From a virus: 30,186 nt of DNA. Of the stretch, positions 1 through 5,706 are shown piece after piece. Location of the stretch: positions 1 through 30,186 of the IMG/VR virus record IMGVR_UViG_3300046665_000442, one strand, 5' to 3'. The notes beneath the pieces are model-generated. The model ran no database searches. It saw only the letters and a program-made list of their open reading frames with translations, and was not told where the DNA came from. The number at the start of each line of letters is the position of its first letter. Within the stretch, counting starts at the first letter, position 1. Both the position numbers and the translations under genes were made by a program.

Positions 1-89
1 GCGATGATCTTCGCGAACTCCATGGCCTCGGCCAGGTTGCGGGGGGAAAGGGAGAACGTGGGTTCGCCCTGGATGGTCAGTTCGTTCAT
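1..89 (-). CDS. RecT-like phage recombination protein, N-terminal fragment
   Basis: Only the first 29 complete codons are inside the window; the gene continues beyond the left edge. The visible protein contains the motif SPRNLAEAMEFAKII. That resembles the opening of a phage protein family with RecT-like annotation, common in Burkholderiales prophages, whose members continue with a block about offering recombination functions on single-stranded DNA. The start ATG at 89 is preceded by a good ribosome binding site (AAGGAA). It is the last visible gene of the leftward early operon, where lambda-like phages keep their recombination genes. The gene is clear; the function is inferred from a short stretch plus position. 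Confidence 0.55.
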   Translation of the reverse strand, partial: MNELTIQGEPTFSLSPRNLAEAMEFAKII

Positions 90-103
90 GGTTTCCTTCG
101 TGG

Positions 104-208
104 TTAAAAGCCGATCAGATAGCTGCTGACGGCGCGGGCAACGGCCTGGCGCGGCTGGAAGCCGGCGCGGAGGTACAGGCGGTACTGGTTGAAGATGTGG
201 CGGATCAT
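104..208 (-). CDS. Small basic phage protein, 34 aa
   Basis: A 34-residue protein that opens MIRHIFNQYRLYLRAGFQPR and ends in SSYLIGF. The ATG at 208 follows a GAGGAA ribosome binding site, and the gene sits between two operon genes with short spacers (14 bp to the RecT-like gene, 21 bp from the upstream gene). The YRLYLRAGFQPRQAVARA pattern resembles small basic proteins seen in many proteobacterial prophages next to recombination genes. The function is not known. No membrane segment or cysteine motif is present. Confidence 0.6.
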   Translation of the reverse strand: MIRHIFNQYRLYLRAGFQPRQAVARAVSSYLIGF

Positions 209-229
209 GGGTTCCTCGTGGGTGATGGG

Positions 230-436
230 TTACCAGTTGCGAATTTCGTTGCGGCGCGCGACCAGCACGACGGCGTGCACGCGCATGTCTTTTTCCATGC
301 CGACCAGGTCGCCGCGCAGCTGCGCGTAGTGCTCGGCGTGCGCCTCGGCCTCGGCGATCTGCAGGTCGGCCAGCCACAGGGCGAAGGGCTTGATCAGCTT
401 GCGCACCAGGCGGCGCGCGATGCGGGCGGCGATCAT
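230..436 (-). CDS. Hypothetical phage protein, 68 aa
   Basis: A 68-residue protein rich in Ala, Arg and Glu. The middle (EAEAHAEHYAQLRGDLVG) should be helical, probably a short coiled coil, and the C-terminus is RRNEIRNW. Its ATG overlaps the stop of the upstream DUF2591-like gene in an ATGA arrangement (433-436), so the two are almost certainly translationally coupled. It belongs to the leftward early operon. I do not recognise a named function. Confidence 0.75.
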   Translation of the reverse strand: MIAARIARRLVRKLIKPFALWLADLQIAEAEAHAEHYAQLRGDLVGMEKDMRVHAVVLVARRNEIRNW

Positions 437-801
437 TGAGCGTCCTCATCAGATACGGTTTTGCCGAATTTGCTTTCCACATAGGCGCGCATTGCGGCAA
501 CCAGCGGCGAATACCCCTCAGCTTGACCGGCAAGATCCACGTCAGCCGGGCCTGGGCCGTGCACGAAGATGTTGGCGGTCACATATCCGTATTCCGGGCT
601 GAAACTCAGGTCGATCACTTCGCGTTCGATGATCGGGCCACCTTGCGCCCAATTGGTCGACGGCGAATAGCCCGCCACGTACTCCTTTTTTTCGCTGGCG
701 TCGGCCCAGCAAGGACCGCCGAAATCGGTCACGATCTTCCAGCCTTCGGCTTTCGCCACCCAGTAATCCAGCTGCGCGCCGGTCAGTTCTGCGACTTCCA
801 T
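433..801 (-). CDS. DUF2591 / NinX-like phage protein
   Basis: A 122-residue protein opening with MEVAELTGAQLDYWVAKAEG. This is the characteristic start of the DUF2591 family (phage NinX-like proteins), in which a 'LTGxxLDYWVAxAEG' segment is followed by a variable region and a C-terminal block about current conditions. Here the later part includes YSPSTNWAQGGPIIERE and YSPLVAAMRAYVESKFG. The reading frame stays open up to 918, but I place the start at 801 because family members begin at MEV and a GAGGAG ribosome binding site lies just upstream. The biochemical role of the family is unknown; members are small early-region proteins of lambdoid and related phages. It is coupled to the next gene by an ATGA overlap. 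Confidence 0.8.
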   Translation of the reverse strand: MEVAELTGAQLDYWVAKAEGWKIVTDFGGPCWADASEKKEYVAGYSPSTNWAQGGPIIEREVIDLSFSPEYGYVTANIFVHGPGPADVDLAGQAEGYSPLVAAMRAYVESKFGKTVSDEDAQ

Positions 802-875
802 CCTGCTGCTCCTCGTTCTGGCCGGCGCCGCCGGCGGTTGTTGTTCAGTGCCGTCTGTTCCGGCTGCCAGGGCAT
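783..875 (-). CDS. Possible 30-aa Arg-rich peptide
   Basis: The gap between the genes ending at 954 and starting at 801 contains a possible short reading frame starting at ATG 875. It is preceded at some distance by a purine-rich GAGGGAG. It would encode 30 residues with a run of five arginines (NNNRRRRRPE) and would overlap the start of the DUF2591-like gene by 19 bp in another frame. Only the ribosome binding site and its placement support it, so it may be chance. Confidence 0.25.
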   Translation of the reverse strand: MPWQPEQTALNNNRRRRRPERGAAGWKSQN

Positions 876-953
876 TCGAGATCCCACTCCCTCTATTTCC
901 GACCCGAGTGCAGGGCAAGCCGCGCGTTGAAGGGGCGCGGCGCTCCTATTCGG

Positions 954-1349
954 TCAGGCCGCTTCCCGGTCCCGGCGCCACGCGAAGGCCGGCGCGTCGA
1001 CCAGCCAGATGTGCCGCATGTTCGCGACGTTCACGACGTCGGCATCGGCCGGGTACAGCTCGACGGCGTAACGGTCGCCGAAGCCGATCTGCTTCTTGAT
1101 GGCCTGGATCTCGTCCCACGTAATGCCGTCAAGCCAGCGGCCGGTCGTTTCGTCGATGGCTGCGCGATTGATCGTGATGCGCTGAGCGCCACAGTCGTTG
1201 AACAGCTGGACGAGGAATCGGTTCGAACGCCACGCGGCAATCGGGCCCGGCTCACGGCCGCCCAGCACCGCTGTCGGCACCAACTCGGCGGTGAACTGGC
1301 GGTTCTCGGCGCGCAGGTACGCGGCCTGTTGGCGGTAGAGCTTGCTCAT
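954..1349 (-). CDS. DUF7694-like hypothetical phage protein
   Basis: A 131-residue protein starting MSKLYRQQAAYLRAENRQF. The second half carries a pattern familiar from many Burkholderiales phages: a hydrophobic strand (RFLVQLF), then ITINRAAID, TGRWLDGITWDEIQAIKKQIGFG, then AVELYPADADVVNVANMRHIWL. I recall this pattern as the domain now called DUF7694, though the accession is from memory. The frame is open to 1379, but the ATG at 1349 overlaps the TGA of the upstream gene (1346-1348) as ATGA, which fixes the start by coupling. The role is unknown; it is an early-operon accessory protein. Confidence 0.75.
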   Translation of the reverse strand: MSKLYRQQAAYLRAENRQFTAELVPTAVLGGREPGPIAAWRSNRFLVQLFNDCGAQRITINRAAIDETTGRWLDGITWDEIQAIKKQIGFGDRYAVELYPADADVVNVANMRHIWLVDAPAFAWRRDREAA

Positions 1350-1717
1350 GCCACGCTCCGCGCGAAGAAGTGATTCCACACGCGCTGCTCGATGCGGTTT
1401 TCGCGCTCTGACTCGACGCGGCGGCGCTCCATGTCGGCGACGTCGCGCTCAGCCAGCGCCTCGGCTTCGAAGTAGATGGCCGCCTCGACGGCTGCCGCGT
1501 TATCGACGCCCACCGCCGCGGAGTGGCCGACCACGGCCATGTGCAGGACCTCGGCGGCCACCTCTTCGCTGTCGCCCAGGTCGAGGCGTTCCAGCACGGC
1601 CGCGACGGTCGATGCGCGGTTCACGCGGATGTCATGCTTGATGGCGTGGATGCGCGCGTCGATCAGCTGGGAGAGCTGGTCTTCGCGGTCTTCGATGCTG
1701 TAGGGGAAGCGGTCCAT
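1346..1717 (-). CDS. Hypothetical phage protein, first gene of the leftward operon
   Basis: A 123-residue, strongly helical and charged protein (MDRFPYSIEDREDQLSQLIDAR at the start, then many Ala/Glu/Arg). It has no cysteine or transmembrane segment. The start at 1717 follows a GGAG ribosome binding site about 10 bp upstream. The gene lies about 40 nt downstream of the predicted leftward promoter start, so it is the first gene of that transcript and should be made early after induction. I do not recognise its family. Confidence 0.75.
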   Translation of the reverse strand: MDRFPYSIEDREDQLSQLIDARIHAIKHDIRVNRASTVAAVLERLDLGDSEEVAAEVLHMAVVGHSAAVGVDNAAAVEAAIYFEAEALAERDVADMERRRVESERENRIEQRVWNHFFARSVA

Positions 1718-1762
1718 CTCGAGTTCTCCATCTGCCCTGCTGGGCTCGGTTGCGATGGAGGT

Positions 1763-1791
1763 ACTGTATCAATTGATAAAGTCGGCGTCAA
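1763..1791 (-). promoter_or_regulatory. Leftward early promoter (pL-like)
   Basis: On the minus strand there is a -35 box TTGACG (1791-1786), a 17-bp spacer and a -10 box TACAGT (1768-1763). The spacer holds the operator palindrome TATCAATTGATA. The whole element is nearly identical to the rightward promoter at 3943-3978 (33 of 36 positions over 1763-1798). It should drive the leftward early operon and be shut by the prophage repressor. Confidence 0.85.
1767..1778. promoter_or_regulatory. Repressor operator, perfect palindrome (OL-like)
   Basis: TATCAATTGATA is a perfect 12-bp palindrome lying between the -35 and -10 boxes of the leftward promoter. The same half-site TGATA recurs at 3932-3936 and 3970-3974 around the repressor/Cro start sites. 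A further single half-site (AAATGATAAAG, 1794-1804) lies just upstream. Binding by the CI-like repressor, the Cro-like protein or both is inferred. Confidence 0.75.
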
Positions 1792-1841
1792 GCAAATGAT
1801 AAAGAAAACATTAAACTTTTGGAGTGAGTATCGCGATGGCG

Positions 1842-1866
1842 AAAAAAAGCCCGCACGCGGCGGGCT
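1842..1866 (-). terminator. Intrinsic terminator of the immunity transcript
   Basis: On the minus strand a 7-bp stem (AGCCCGC/GCGGGCT) is followed by seven T residues. It sits about 20 bp after the stop of the last leftward gene of the repressor operon (1886) and upstream of the leftward promoter. It would keep lysogenic transcription from running into the early left operon. Confidence 0.9.
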
Positions 1867-1885
1867 GATGCAGGCGGGGGGGGAA

Positions 1886-2296
1886 TTACCTCGGAGCTGC
1901 TGGAGCAGCTGGCGCCAGGGCGGCTGAGGGCACGGTGATGATGATAGGCGCGGGCTGGGCCGCGCTCGTCGCGGCTTTCGGAATGGCGTTGTTGAGCACG
2001 AACGTCATGACTGTCAGTGCAAGTCCACCCAAGACGACTGCTGTGCCCACAATCCACTTGATTTGTCCATTGATCGCGTCGGTGACGTCCGATTTAGTTG
2101 CAGTCTGATCTAGCCGCGCCTCAATTTTCGTTAGGCGTACGTCGATCTCGCGTAGTTCCGCGCGCGCCTCATCAACAAATTCCTCAAGTTTTTTGACTCG
2201 CTCTTCCATACGATCATCATATGGCGGTTCACCACCGTCTGCAACAGATGTTCCGTTGCCCTGAGCAAGATTAAATCGACCTGTGATAACTGTCAT
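1886..2296 (-). CDS. Coiled-coil membrane protein of the immunity region (XhlA-like layout)
   Basis: A 136-residue protein. Residues 1-28 are polar. About residues 30-75 (MEERVKKLEEFVDEARAEL onward, then VRLTKIEARLDQ) form a predicted coiled coil. Residues about 80-105 (IKWIVGTAVVLGGLALTVMTFV) form one membrane segment, followed by a Pro/Ala-rich tail. This coiled-coil-plus-single-helix layout resembles hemolysin XhlA-type phage proteins, but the position beside the repressor, far from the lysis genes, suggests a lysogenic function such as superinfection exclusion. An internal start at residue 30 (2209) is possible; the upstream Met at 2296 has only a weak ribosome binding site. It is the last gene before the terminator at 1842. 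Confidence 0.7.
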   Translation of the reverse strand: MTVITGRFNLAQGNGTSVADGGEPPYDDRMEERVKKLEEFVDEARAELREIDVRLTKIEARLDQTATKSDVTDAINGQIKWIVGTAVVLGGLALTVMTFVLNNAIPKAATSAAQPAPIIITVPSAALAPAAPAAPR

Positions 2297-2302
2297 TGTT
2301 CT

Positions 2303-2569
2303 TCAGTGCTTGTTGCGTCCACGAATAGTGTCAATTGCATCTTCCGCTATGACACGAAAACTGCCTTTATACAGATTAGCGAGGAACTGCAATGTATTCC
2401 CAGCAGCCTTTGTGAAGGCAAAGTTTGTGTTATCAAAGTTACAGTTAACAAAACTGGGTGGATCGCCGCCTTCGAATATCAAGGTGCAGTTCTTAAATTT
2501 ACATTTGTCAAAAATTGAGCTGTCAACTTGTACGTCTGAGTCACTAAACTCAACATTCTCATATTTCAT
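2303..2569 (-). CDS. Small pentapeptide-like protein in the immunity region
   Basis: An 88-residue protein with repeated F/C spacing typical of short pentapeptide-like coils: SIFDKCKFKNCTLIF and later SFVNCNFDNTNFAF. The start ATG at 2569 has a strong AGGGGA ribosome binding site. The DNA is visibly more AT-rich than the neighbouring phage genes, which suggests a separately acquired cargo gene expressed with the repressor. The function is unknown. An exclusion or host-modifying role is possible by position only. It ends 6 bp before the start of the coiled-coil membrane protein gene. Confidence 0.7.
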   Translation of the reverse strand: MKYENVEFSDSDVQVDSSIFDKCKFKNCTLIFEGGDPPSFVNCNFDNTNFAFTKAAGNTLQFLANLYKGSFRVIAEDAIDTIRGRNKH

Positions 2570-2616
2570 AAGGTCCCCTGCAATATCCGGTACATCACTG
2601 GCGCCGCGAGCGGGAA

Positions 2617-2898
2617 TTATTTTTCAACACATTTAAAATACAGCGTCGACTGCGGGATTTTCCCGAGCGCACGCGGAACGTCTTCACTGTTCAGCACTGT
2701 GAATTTCTGGCCTTTCTTGGCGCAGAAGTCGGCCGCGTCCTTCAGGTTTTCTGCCTTCAGCGTGCCCAAGGCGCCGGTAATTCCACCATCCTGACGGGAG
2801 ACCATATAGGAATCAGATCCATTCGGCACCACGCCCGTTTGCGTCGCGCATCCTGTCAAAGTAATAGCCGTGACAACGAGGGGAATAAACTTTTTCAT
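2617..2898 (-). CDS. Small lipoprotein expressed with the prophage repressor
   Basis: A 93-residue precursor. It starts MKKFIPLVVTAITLTGCATQ: a lysine-bearing n-region, a hydrophobic core and a lipobox LTGC, so it should be cleaved at Cys17 and anchored in a membrane by lipid. The mature part contains SDSYMVSRQDGG and AADFCAKKGQKFTV, a pattern seen in small bacterial lipoproteins of unknown function. The frame is open to 3036, but the start at 2898 is set by the signal peptide and the AGAGAAA just upstream. Moderately AT-rich. Surface lipoproteins made by lysogens can alter the cell envelope or block superinfection; that role is inference here. Confidence 0.8.
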   Translation of the reverse strand: MKKFIPLVVTAITLTGCATQTGVVPNGSDSYMVSRQDGGITGALGTLKAENLKDAADFCAKKGQKFTVLNSEDVPRALGKIPQSTLYFKCVEK

Positions 2899-2905
2899 AA
2901 TTTCT

Positions 2906-3181
2906 CTAAAAAGGCAGTTCAGGTTCACTAAAAACAGCTTCATTCCACTCAATGTCGCCGAGAGCCAAAAGCTCCAGCAAATACGGAACTGAATCGAATT
3001 CCGCAATCGAACGGGCGTTATTCCACGCCGTGTCATCCCGCGCTACCAACATGACGGGCAATTGGAACTTCGCCTGCAGCTCAGCGATAAGTGGTCCGCC
3101 AACATCCCAACCAAGCTGGCGCCGATCCGCCAGGACAACCGCCATGCGCACCCCACGCAGGCGTTGAATCGTGTGCAACAT
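2906..3181 (-). CDS. Repressor-coupled hypothetical protein
   Basis: A 91-residue protein starting MLHTIQRLRGVRMAVVLADR. Hydrophobic strands (RMAVVLAD, LPVMLVARDD) alternate with helices, giving a small alpha/beta look, and the acidic C-terminus ends SEPELPF. Its ATG shares a base with the repressor stop codon (TAATG at 3179-3183), so translation is coupled to the repressor. Upstream in-frame codons to 3229 would overlap the repressor and are not needed. The coupling suggests a partner or modifier of repression, but no family is recognised. Confidence 0.75.
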   Translation of the reverse strand: MLHTIQRLRGVRMAVVLADRRQLGWDVGGPLIAELQAKFQLPVMLVARDDTAWNNARSIAEFDSVPYLLELLALGDIEWNEAVFSEPELPF

Positions 3182-3903
3182 TAAAACCGCTCCGTTTCCT
3201 TCCGTACTACTCTGCCGATAATGATGCACGTTTCACCGCGGCAGCTTTTCCGGTGATACTTTCGCTGATCAGCGTTGTCCGAGGTGAGCCACCACTGGCC
3301 GGCGTCACGCGACATGCGTTTCACGACTGGCTCTCCCTCGTAATTGATCGCAAACACGCCCCCGTCCATGGGCTGCTTATCCGCGGTGTTGATGACGACC
3401 AGGTCGTCTTCGTAGAACGTCGGCTCCATGCTCTCGCCACGCACACGGATCGCGATCAGATTGTCGCGATGGTAGCCGCGGCGCTCGAGCCAATCAGTAG
3501 GTACGGTCGTCGTTGACCCGTCATAGGGTTCCGGCTCGACTTCAAAGCCGCTGATGCCGGCCGTCAGGCGCAGGCGAACCTTTGGAATGATCGTGAGGCG
3601 TGGGTCGTCAGAATCGACGGCCTCGACTCGCATGAAGGTGCCCGCAGGCAGATCAACCTGTGGCGCTGGCGAAGGAGCGATCGCGCCCTGGTCGAAATAC
3701 AGCGGCGGCAGGCCGGCCGCCGCTTCGAGCTTGCGCGCGGTCTTCTCCGTGAACGCTGTGCCCTCGCGGTACGTCGTCGACAGCAGCTGAGCCAGTCGCG
3801 ATTCGCTCACCCCCACCTTGTCGCAAAAGCGCACGCGCTCCCCGCCGTATTCGGCGTCGATCAGCGCAAGCAGCCTGTCTCTCCGGTGTTGGTACATGTT
3901 CAT
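3181..3903 (-). CDS. CI/LexA-like prophage repressor (S24 peptidase)
   Basis: A 240-residue phage repressor. The N-terminus, about residues 8-62, is a helix-turn-helix region (FCDKVGVSESRLAQLLS). A linker follows, then an S24 auto-peptidase domain from about 105: a likely self-cleavage Ala115-Gly116 in RLTAGISGFE, the nucleophile Ser158 in VRGESMEPTF and the general-base Lys195 in EPVVKRM. It should hold the operators at 1767, 3925 and 3963 and be cleaved during the SOS response, releasing both early promoters. The reading frame is open to 3945, but that would place coding sequence over an operator. I choose the Met at 3903, which is exactly where a transcript from the GATAAT box would begin; Met at 3897 is an alternative. 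It faces the Cro-like gene. Confidence 0.93.
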   Translation of the reverse strand: MNMYQHRRDRLLALIDAEYGGERVRFCDKVGVSESRLAQLLSTTYREGTAFTEKTARKLEAAAGLPPLYFDQGAIAPSPAPQVDLPAGTFMRVEAVDSDDPRLTIIPKVRLRLTAGISGFEVEPEPYDGSTTTVPTDWLERRGYHRDNLIAIRVRGESMEPTFYEDDLVVINTADKQPMDGGVFAINYEGEPVVKRMSRDAGQWWLTSDNADQRKYHRKSCRGETCIIIGRVVRKETERF

Positions 3904-3909
3904 CCGGAA

Positions 3910-3938
3910 ATTATCTCGCACTTTTAGCATTTGATAAA
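3910..3938 (-). promoter_or_regulatory. Candidate repressor maintenance promoter (pRM-like)
   Basis: On the minus strand, -10 box GATAAT (3915-3910) lies 17 bp after a poor -35 TTTATC (3938-3933). The first base expected in the RNA, seven after the -10, is the A of the repressor ATG at 3903. A weak -35 overlapped by an operator is typical of a repressor promoter that needs activation. Inferred from spacing only. Confidence 0.55.
3925..3936. promoter_or_regulatory. Operator near the repressor promoter (OR-like, imperfect)
   Basis: TAGCATTTGATA matches the TATCA-N2-TGATA operator with one changed base in the left half. It overlaps the -35 region of the candidate repressor promoter. Occupancy here would regulate the repressor gene itself. 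Confidence 0.6.
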
Positions 3939-3949
3939 TTAGCATTCGC

Positions 3950-3978
3950 TTGACTCCGACTTTATCACTTGATACAGT
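3950..3978 (+). promoter_or_regulatory. Rightward early promoter (pR-like)
   Basis: TTGACT (3950-3955), a 17-bp spacer and TACAGT (3973-3978). The spacer contains the operator TATCACTTGATA. The sequence is a near duplicate of the leftward promoter at 1763-1798. It should drive the Cro-like gene and the early right operon. The predicted start of transcription is 1-4 nt from the ATG at 3987. Confidence 0.87.
3963..3974. promoter_or_regulatory. Repressor operator in the rightward promoter (OR-like)
   Basis: TATCACTTGATA: two perfect TATCA/TGATA arms around a 2-bp centre, lying between the -35 and -10 of the rightward promoter. It has the same placement as the operator in the leftward promoter. 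Confidence 0.75.
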
Positions 3979-3986
3979 CGTGACCT

Positions 3987-4244
3987 ATGAAGCTCATCGA
4001 CTACCTGAACGCCATCCCGGTGGAAGCCCGGGACTCCTTCGCGGCCCGCTGCGGCACGTCGTTCAACTACCTGCGTCAGGTGGGCTACGGGAACCGGCCG
4101 TGCCCCGAGAAGCTCGCCATCAACCTCGAGCGCGAAAGCAATCGCATCCTGCTGTGTGAGGAGCTCTGCCCGAACGCTGACTGGGCCTTTATTCGATCCA
4201 CCACCCCGCCGTCCCGACGACGTGCGGCACCACAGCCGCAGTAA
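3987..4244 (+). CDS. YdaS/Cro-like lytic switch regulator
   Basis: An 85-residue DNA-binding protein. Residues about 4-50 (YLNAIPVEARDSFAARCGTS, then YLRQVGYGNRPCPEKLAINLE) match the YdaS/Cro-type helix-turn-helix layout. The later segment CEELCPNADWAFIR is a common tail in this family. It is the first gene of the rightward operon, divergent from the repressor, so it most likely plays the Cro role by binding the shared operators. No ribosome binding site precedes the ATG; the promoter -10 ends only 8 bp upstream, so the mRNA is predicted to be leaderless or nearly so. Its stop codon lies in the loop of an intrinsic terminator. Confidence 0.87.
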   Translation: MKLIDYLNAIPVEARDSFAARCGTSFNYLRQVGYGNRPCPEKLAINLERESNRILLCEELCPNADWAFIRSTTPPSRRRAAPQPQ

Positions 4245-4260
4245 ATCCTGCGGCTTTTTT
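4234..4260 (+). terminator. Intrinsic terminator at the end of the Cro-like gene (tR1-like)
   Basis: A perfect 8-bp stem AGCCGCAG/CTGCGGCT with a 6-nt loop (4242-4247) is followed by six T residues. The gene's TAA stop (4242-4244) is the first half of the loop. It would stop most rightward transcription after the Cro-like gene unless read-through or antitermination occurs. Confidence 0.9.
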
Positions 4261-4362
4261 GCGCCTCGAAAGTTGCGCACAGGCAGTTGCCCTTGAGCGA
4301 TTGCACCGAATCACCCCGGCCGCATGGCCGTCCTCGTAACCCGCACCACCAAGGAGAAACAC

Positions 4363-4602
4363 ATGAACCACGCAGCCCGTATTGGAACCGTCGAAGTGAA
4401 GCTGAACGACGACGAGATGAGCATCCTCGACCAGATCCGTGGAGGGCTGGGCCGGAGCCCGTTCTTTCGCGACCTGATGCACAAGGCAGCTCGCACGCAT
4501 GGTAAGCCGCCGGCGCCCCCGAAGGAATCCCGACATTGTCCGGGTCCCGGCCGCGCAGCTGGGCGCGCACGTGGCGTGAGCAACGGCCGGAGGCATCTTT
4601 AA
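4363..4602 (+). CDS. Small ribbon-helix-helix-like protein
   Basis: A 79-residue protein starting MNHAARIGTVEVKLNDDEMS. Residues about 8-45 (a beta strand TVEVKLND followed by helices EMSILDQIRGGLGRSPFFRDLMHKA) resemble a ribbon-helix-helix DNA-binding fold; the C-terminal 30 residues are basic and Pro/Gly-rich. The start at 4363 follows a strong AAGGAG site. It lies just past the Cro-distal terminator, where lambda-like phages encode a second early regulator, so a transcriptional role is plausible but not shown. Confidence 0.65.
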   Translation: MNHAARIGTVEVKLNDDEMSILDQIRGGLGRSPFFRDLMHKAARTHGKPPAPPKESRHCPGPGRAAGRARGVSNGRRHL

Positions 4603-4636
4603 TGGGTTCCGCCTGCGCCACGAAGCAGCAAAAGAA

Positions 4637-4657
4637 AGGCCCGGGGGAGATCCGGGC
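4637..4657. repeat. GC-rich inverted repeat before a small gene
   Basis: A 7-bp inverted repeat GGCCCGG...CCGGGCC with a 7-nt loop, lying about 20 bp before the ATG at 4677. There is no T run on the plus strand, but on the minus strand the stem is followed by TTTCTTTT, so it could act as a weak leftward terminator. Confidence 0.4.
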
Positions 4658-4676
4658 CGAGAAAGGAAATGGAACG

Positions 4677-4877
4677 ATGAGCACTGTATCACTGGATAGC
4701 ACCGCGGCGACGAAGGTCATCGCCAAGGCGTGCGCGTGGGCTGACCGGCGAAAGGCTGTGCAGGTCGCGCCGGAAGGACGGCAGAAGGCTCGCGAGGCCG
4801 GCCGCTACGAGGTCAGCGGCAAGGAGCTGGCGGTCGCTGTCGAGCACTACCGCAAGGCCGAGAAAGCGTGGGAATGA
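4677..4877 (+). CDS. Hypothetical early phage protein, 66 aa
   Basis: A 66-residue, basic, helix-rich protein (MSTVSLDSTAATKVIAKACA, then RRKAVQVAPEGRQKAREAG and a charged C-terminus KAEKAWE). The start at 4677 has an AAAGGAAA ribosome binding site. Its first codons include a TATCACTGGATA sequence that resembles the phage operator with one mismatch per palindrome. It overlaps the next gene by 4 bp. No function is recognised. Confidence 0.6.
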   Translation: MSTVSLDSTAATKVIAKACAWADRRKAVQVAPEGRQKAREAGRYEVSGKELAVAVEHYRKAEKAWE

Positions 4878-5080
4878 TGGACGACCCGATCATCTCCCGC
4901 GAGGCAATTCGCCAACTTGGCGCCGCCGCATTCGACGACGGGCGGACCATCGACGACCACGGCATGAACCCATGGGTGGACGCCGTCGCAGACTGGCAGC
5001 AGGGCTGGCGTGATCGCCGCGCCACCGTGCACGCGCGCGACCTGGTCAAGTTTGCCTCAGGCGTGGGGACGCCGCCATGA
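4874..5080 (+). CDS. Hypothetical early phage protein, 68 aa
   Basis: A 68-residue protein starting MMDDPIISREAIRQLGAAAF. The middle segment DDGRTIDDHGMNPWVDAVADWQQGWRDR recalls a small conserved phage protein built around 'FDxGR...DDHxMNP...W..GW'. The ATG at 4874 overlaps the previous stop, and the C-terminus overlaps the next ATG by 4 bp, so it is embedded in a coupled gene string. A second Met at 4877 is equally possible as a start. Function unknown. Confidence 0.7.
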   Translation: MMDDPIISREAIRQLGAAAFDDGRTIDDHGMNPWVDAVADWQQGWRDRRATVHARDLVKFASGVGTPP

Positions 5081-5706
5081 CGTCTGCCGCCGACATCATC
5101 GAGGCGCCGGCCCGGCCGGTGCTGAAACCCTGGAGCGAACGCCTGATCGCGCGCGCCATCGCGCTCCAGACCTTCAAACGACGCTATCTGGTGGCGGTCC
5201 CCAACTGCAACTGGACGGGCCACGAGTGCGACCTGCTCGTGGTCACGGACAACCTGCGCATCATCGACGTCGAAGTGAAGATCAGCCGCGCCGACCTCAA
5301 GGCCGACGCCAAGAAGGAAAAGTGGTGGACCCGCCGGTGGAACTGGCCGTACACGCAGGGGACTGGGGGATATGCGCAGGCCGGACCGCCGTGCCCGGAT
5401 ACACGCAACGTGTGGCCGAGGAAGGTCTGGAAGCACTACTACGCCCTCCCGAAGGAAATCTGGACGCCTGAACTGGAAGCATGCCTGCCCAGCCCGGCAA
5501 GCGGCATTCTGCTGCTTGATCGCGACGGCTACCCGCGCCCCGCTGGCGATACCTTGCGCGTCGAGTGCATCCGTCGCGCCGCGCCGAACCGCGACGCCGA
5601 ACCGATCAGCGCAGCTGCCGCCGTCGACATTGCGCGCCTCGCGAGCCTGCGCATGTGGGATTCGTTCCAGCAGCTCGACGCCGCGCACGCTGGAGCGGAG
5701 CCATGA
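5077..5706 (+). CDS. MmcB-like PD-(D/E)xK nuclease-fold protein
   Basis: A 209-residue protein. The central motif has Glu50 and Asp52 in HECDLLVVT, then Asp64 and Glu66-Val-Lys68 in RIIDVEVKIS, followed by RADLKADAKKEKWW. This D...ExK arrangement with the 'SRADxxAD' continuation is that of the restriction-nuclease-like MmcB/DUF2 DNA-repair group. That suggests binding or cutting of DNA during phage replication or repair. No assay-type evidence is available from sequence. The gene starts 4 bp before the end of the preceding gene and overlaps the replication initiator by 4 bp (ATGA), placing it in the replication module. Confidence 0.7.
   Translation: MTSAADIIEAPARPVLKPWSERLIARAIALQTFKRRYLVAVPNCNWTGHECDLLVVTDNLRIIDVEVKISRADLKADAKKEKWWTRRWNWPYTQGTGGYAQAGPPCPDTRNVWPRKVWKHYYALPKEIWTPELEACLPSPASGILLLDRDGYPRPAGDTLRVECIRRAAPNRDAEPISAAAAVDIARLASLRMWDSFQQLDAAHAGAEP

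Noticed and set aside
4687-4698. TATCACTGGATA as a further repressor operator
   Set aside because: One base off the palindrome and inside a coding region with no promoter boxes around it. Kept only as a note in the gene entry.
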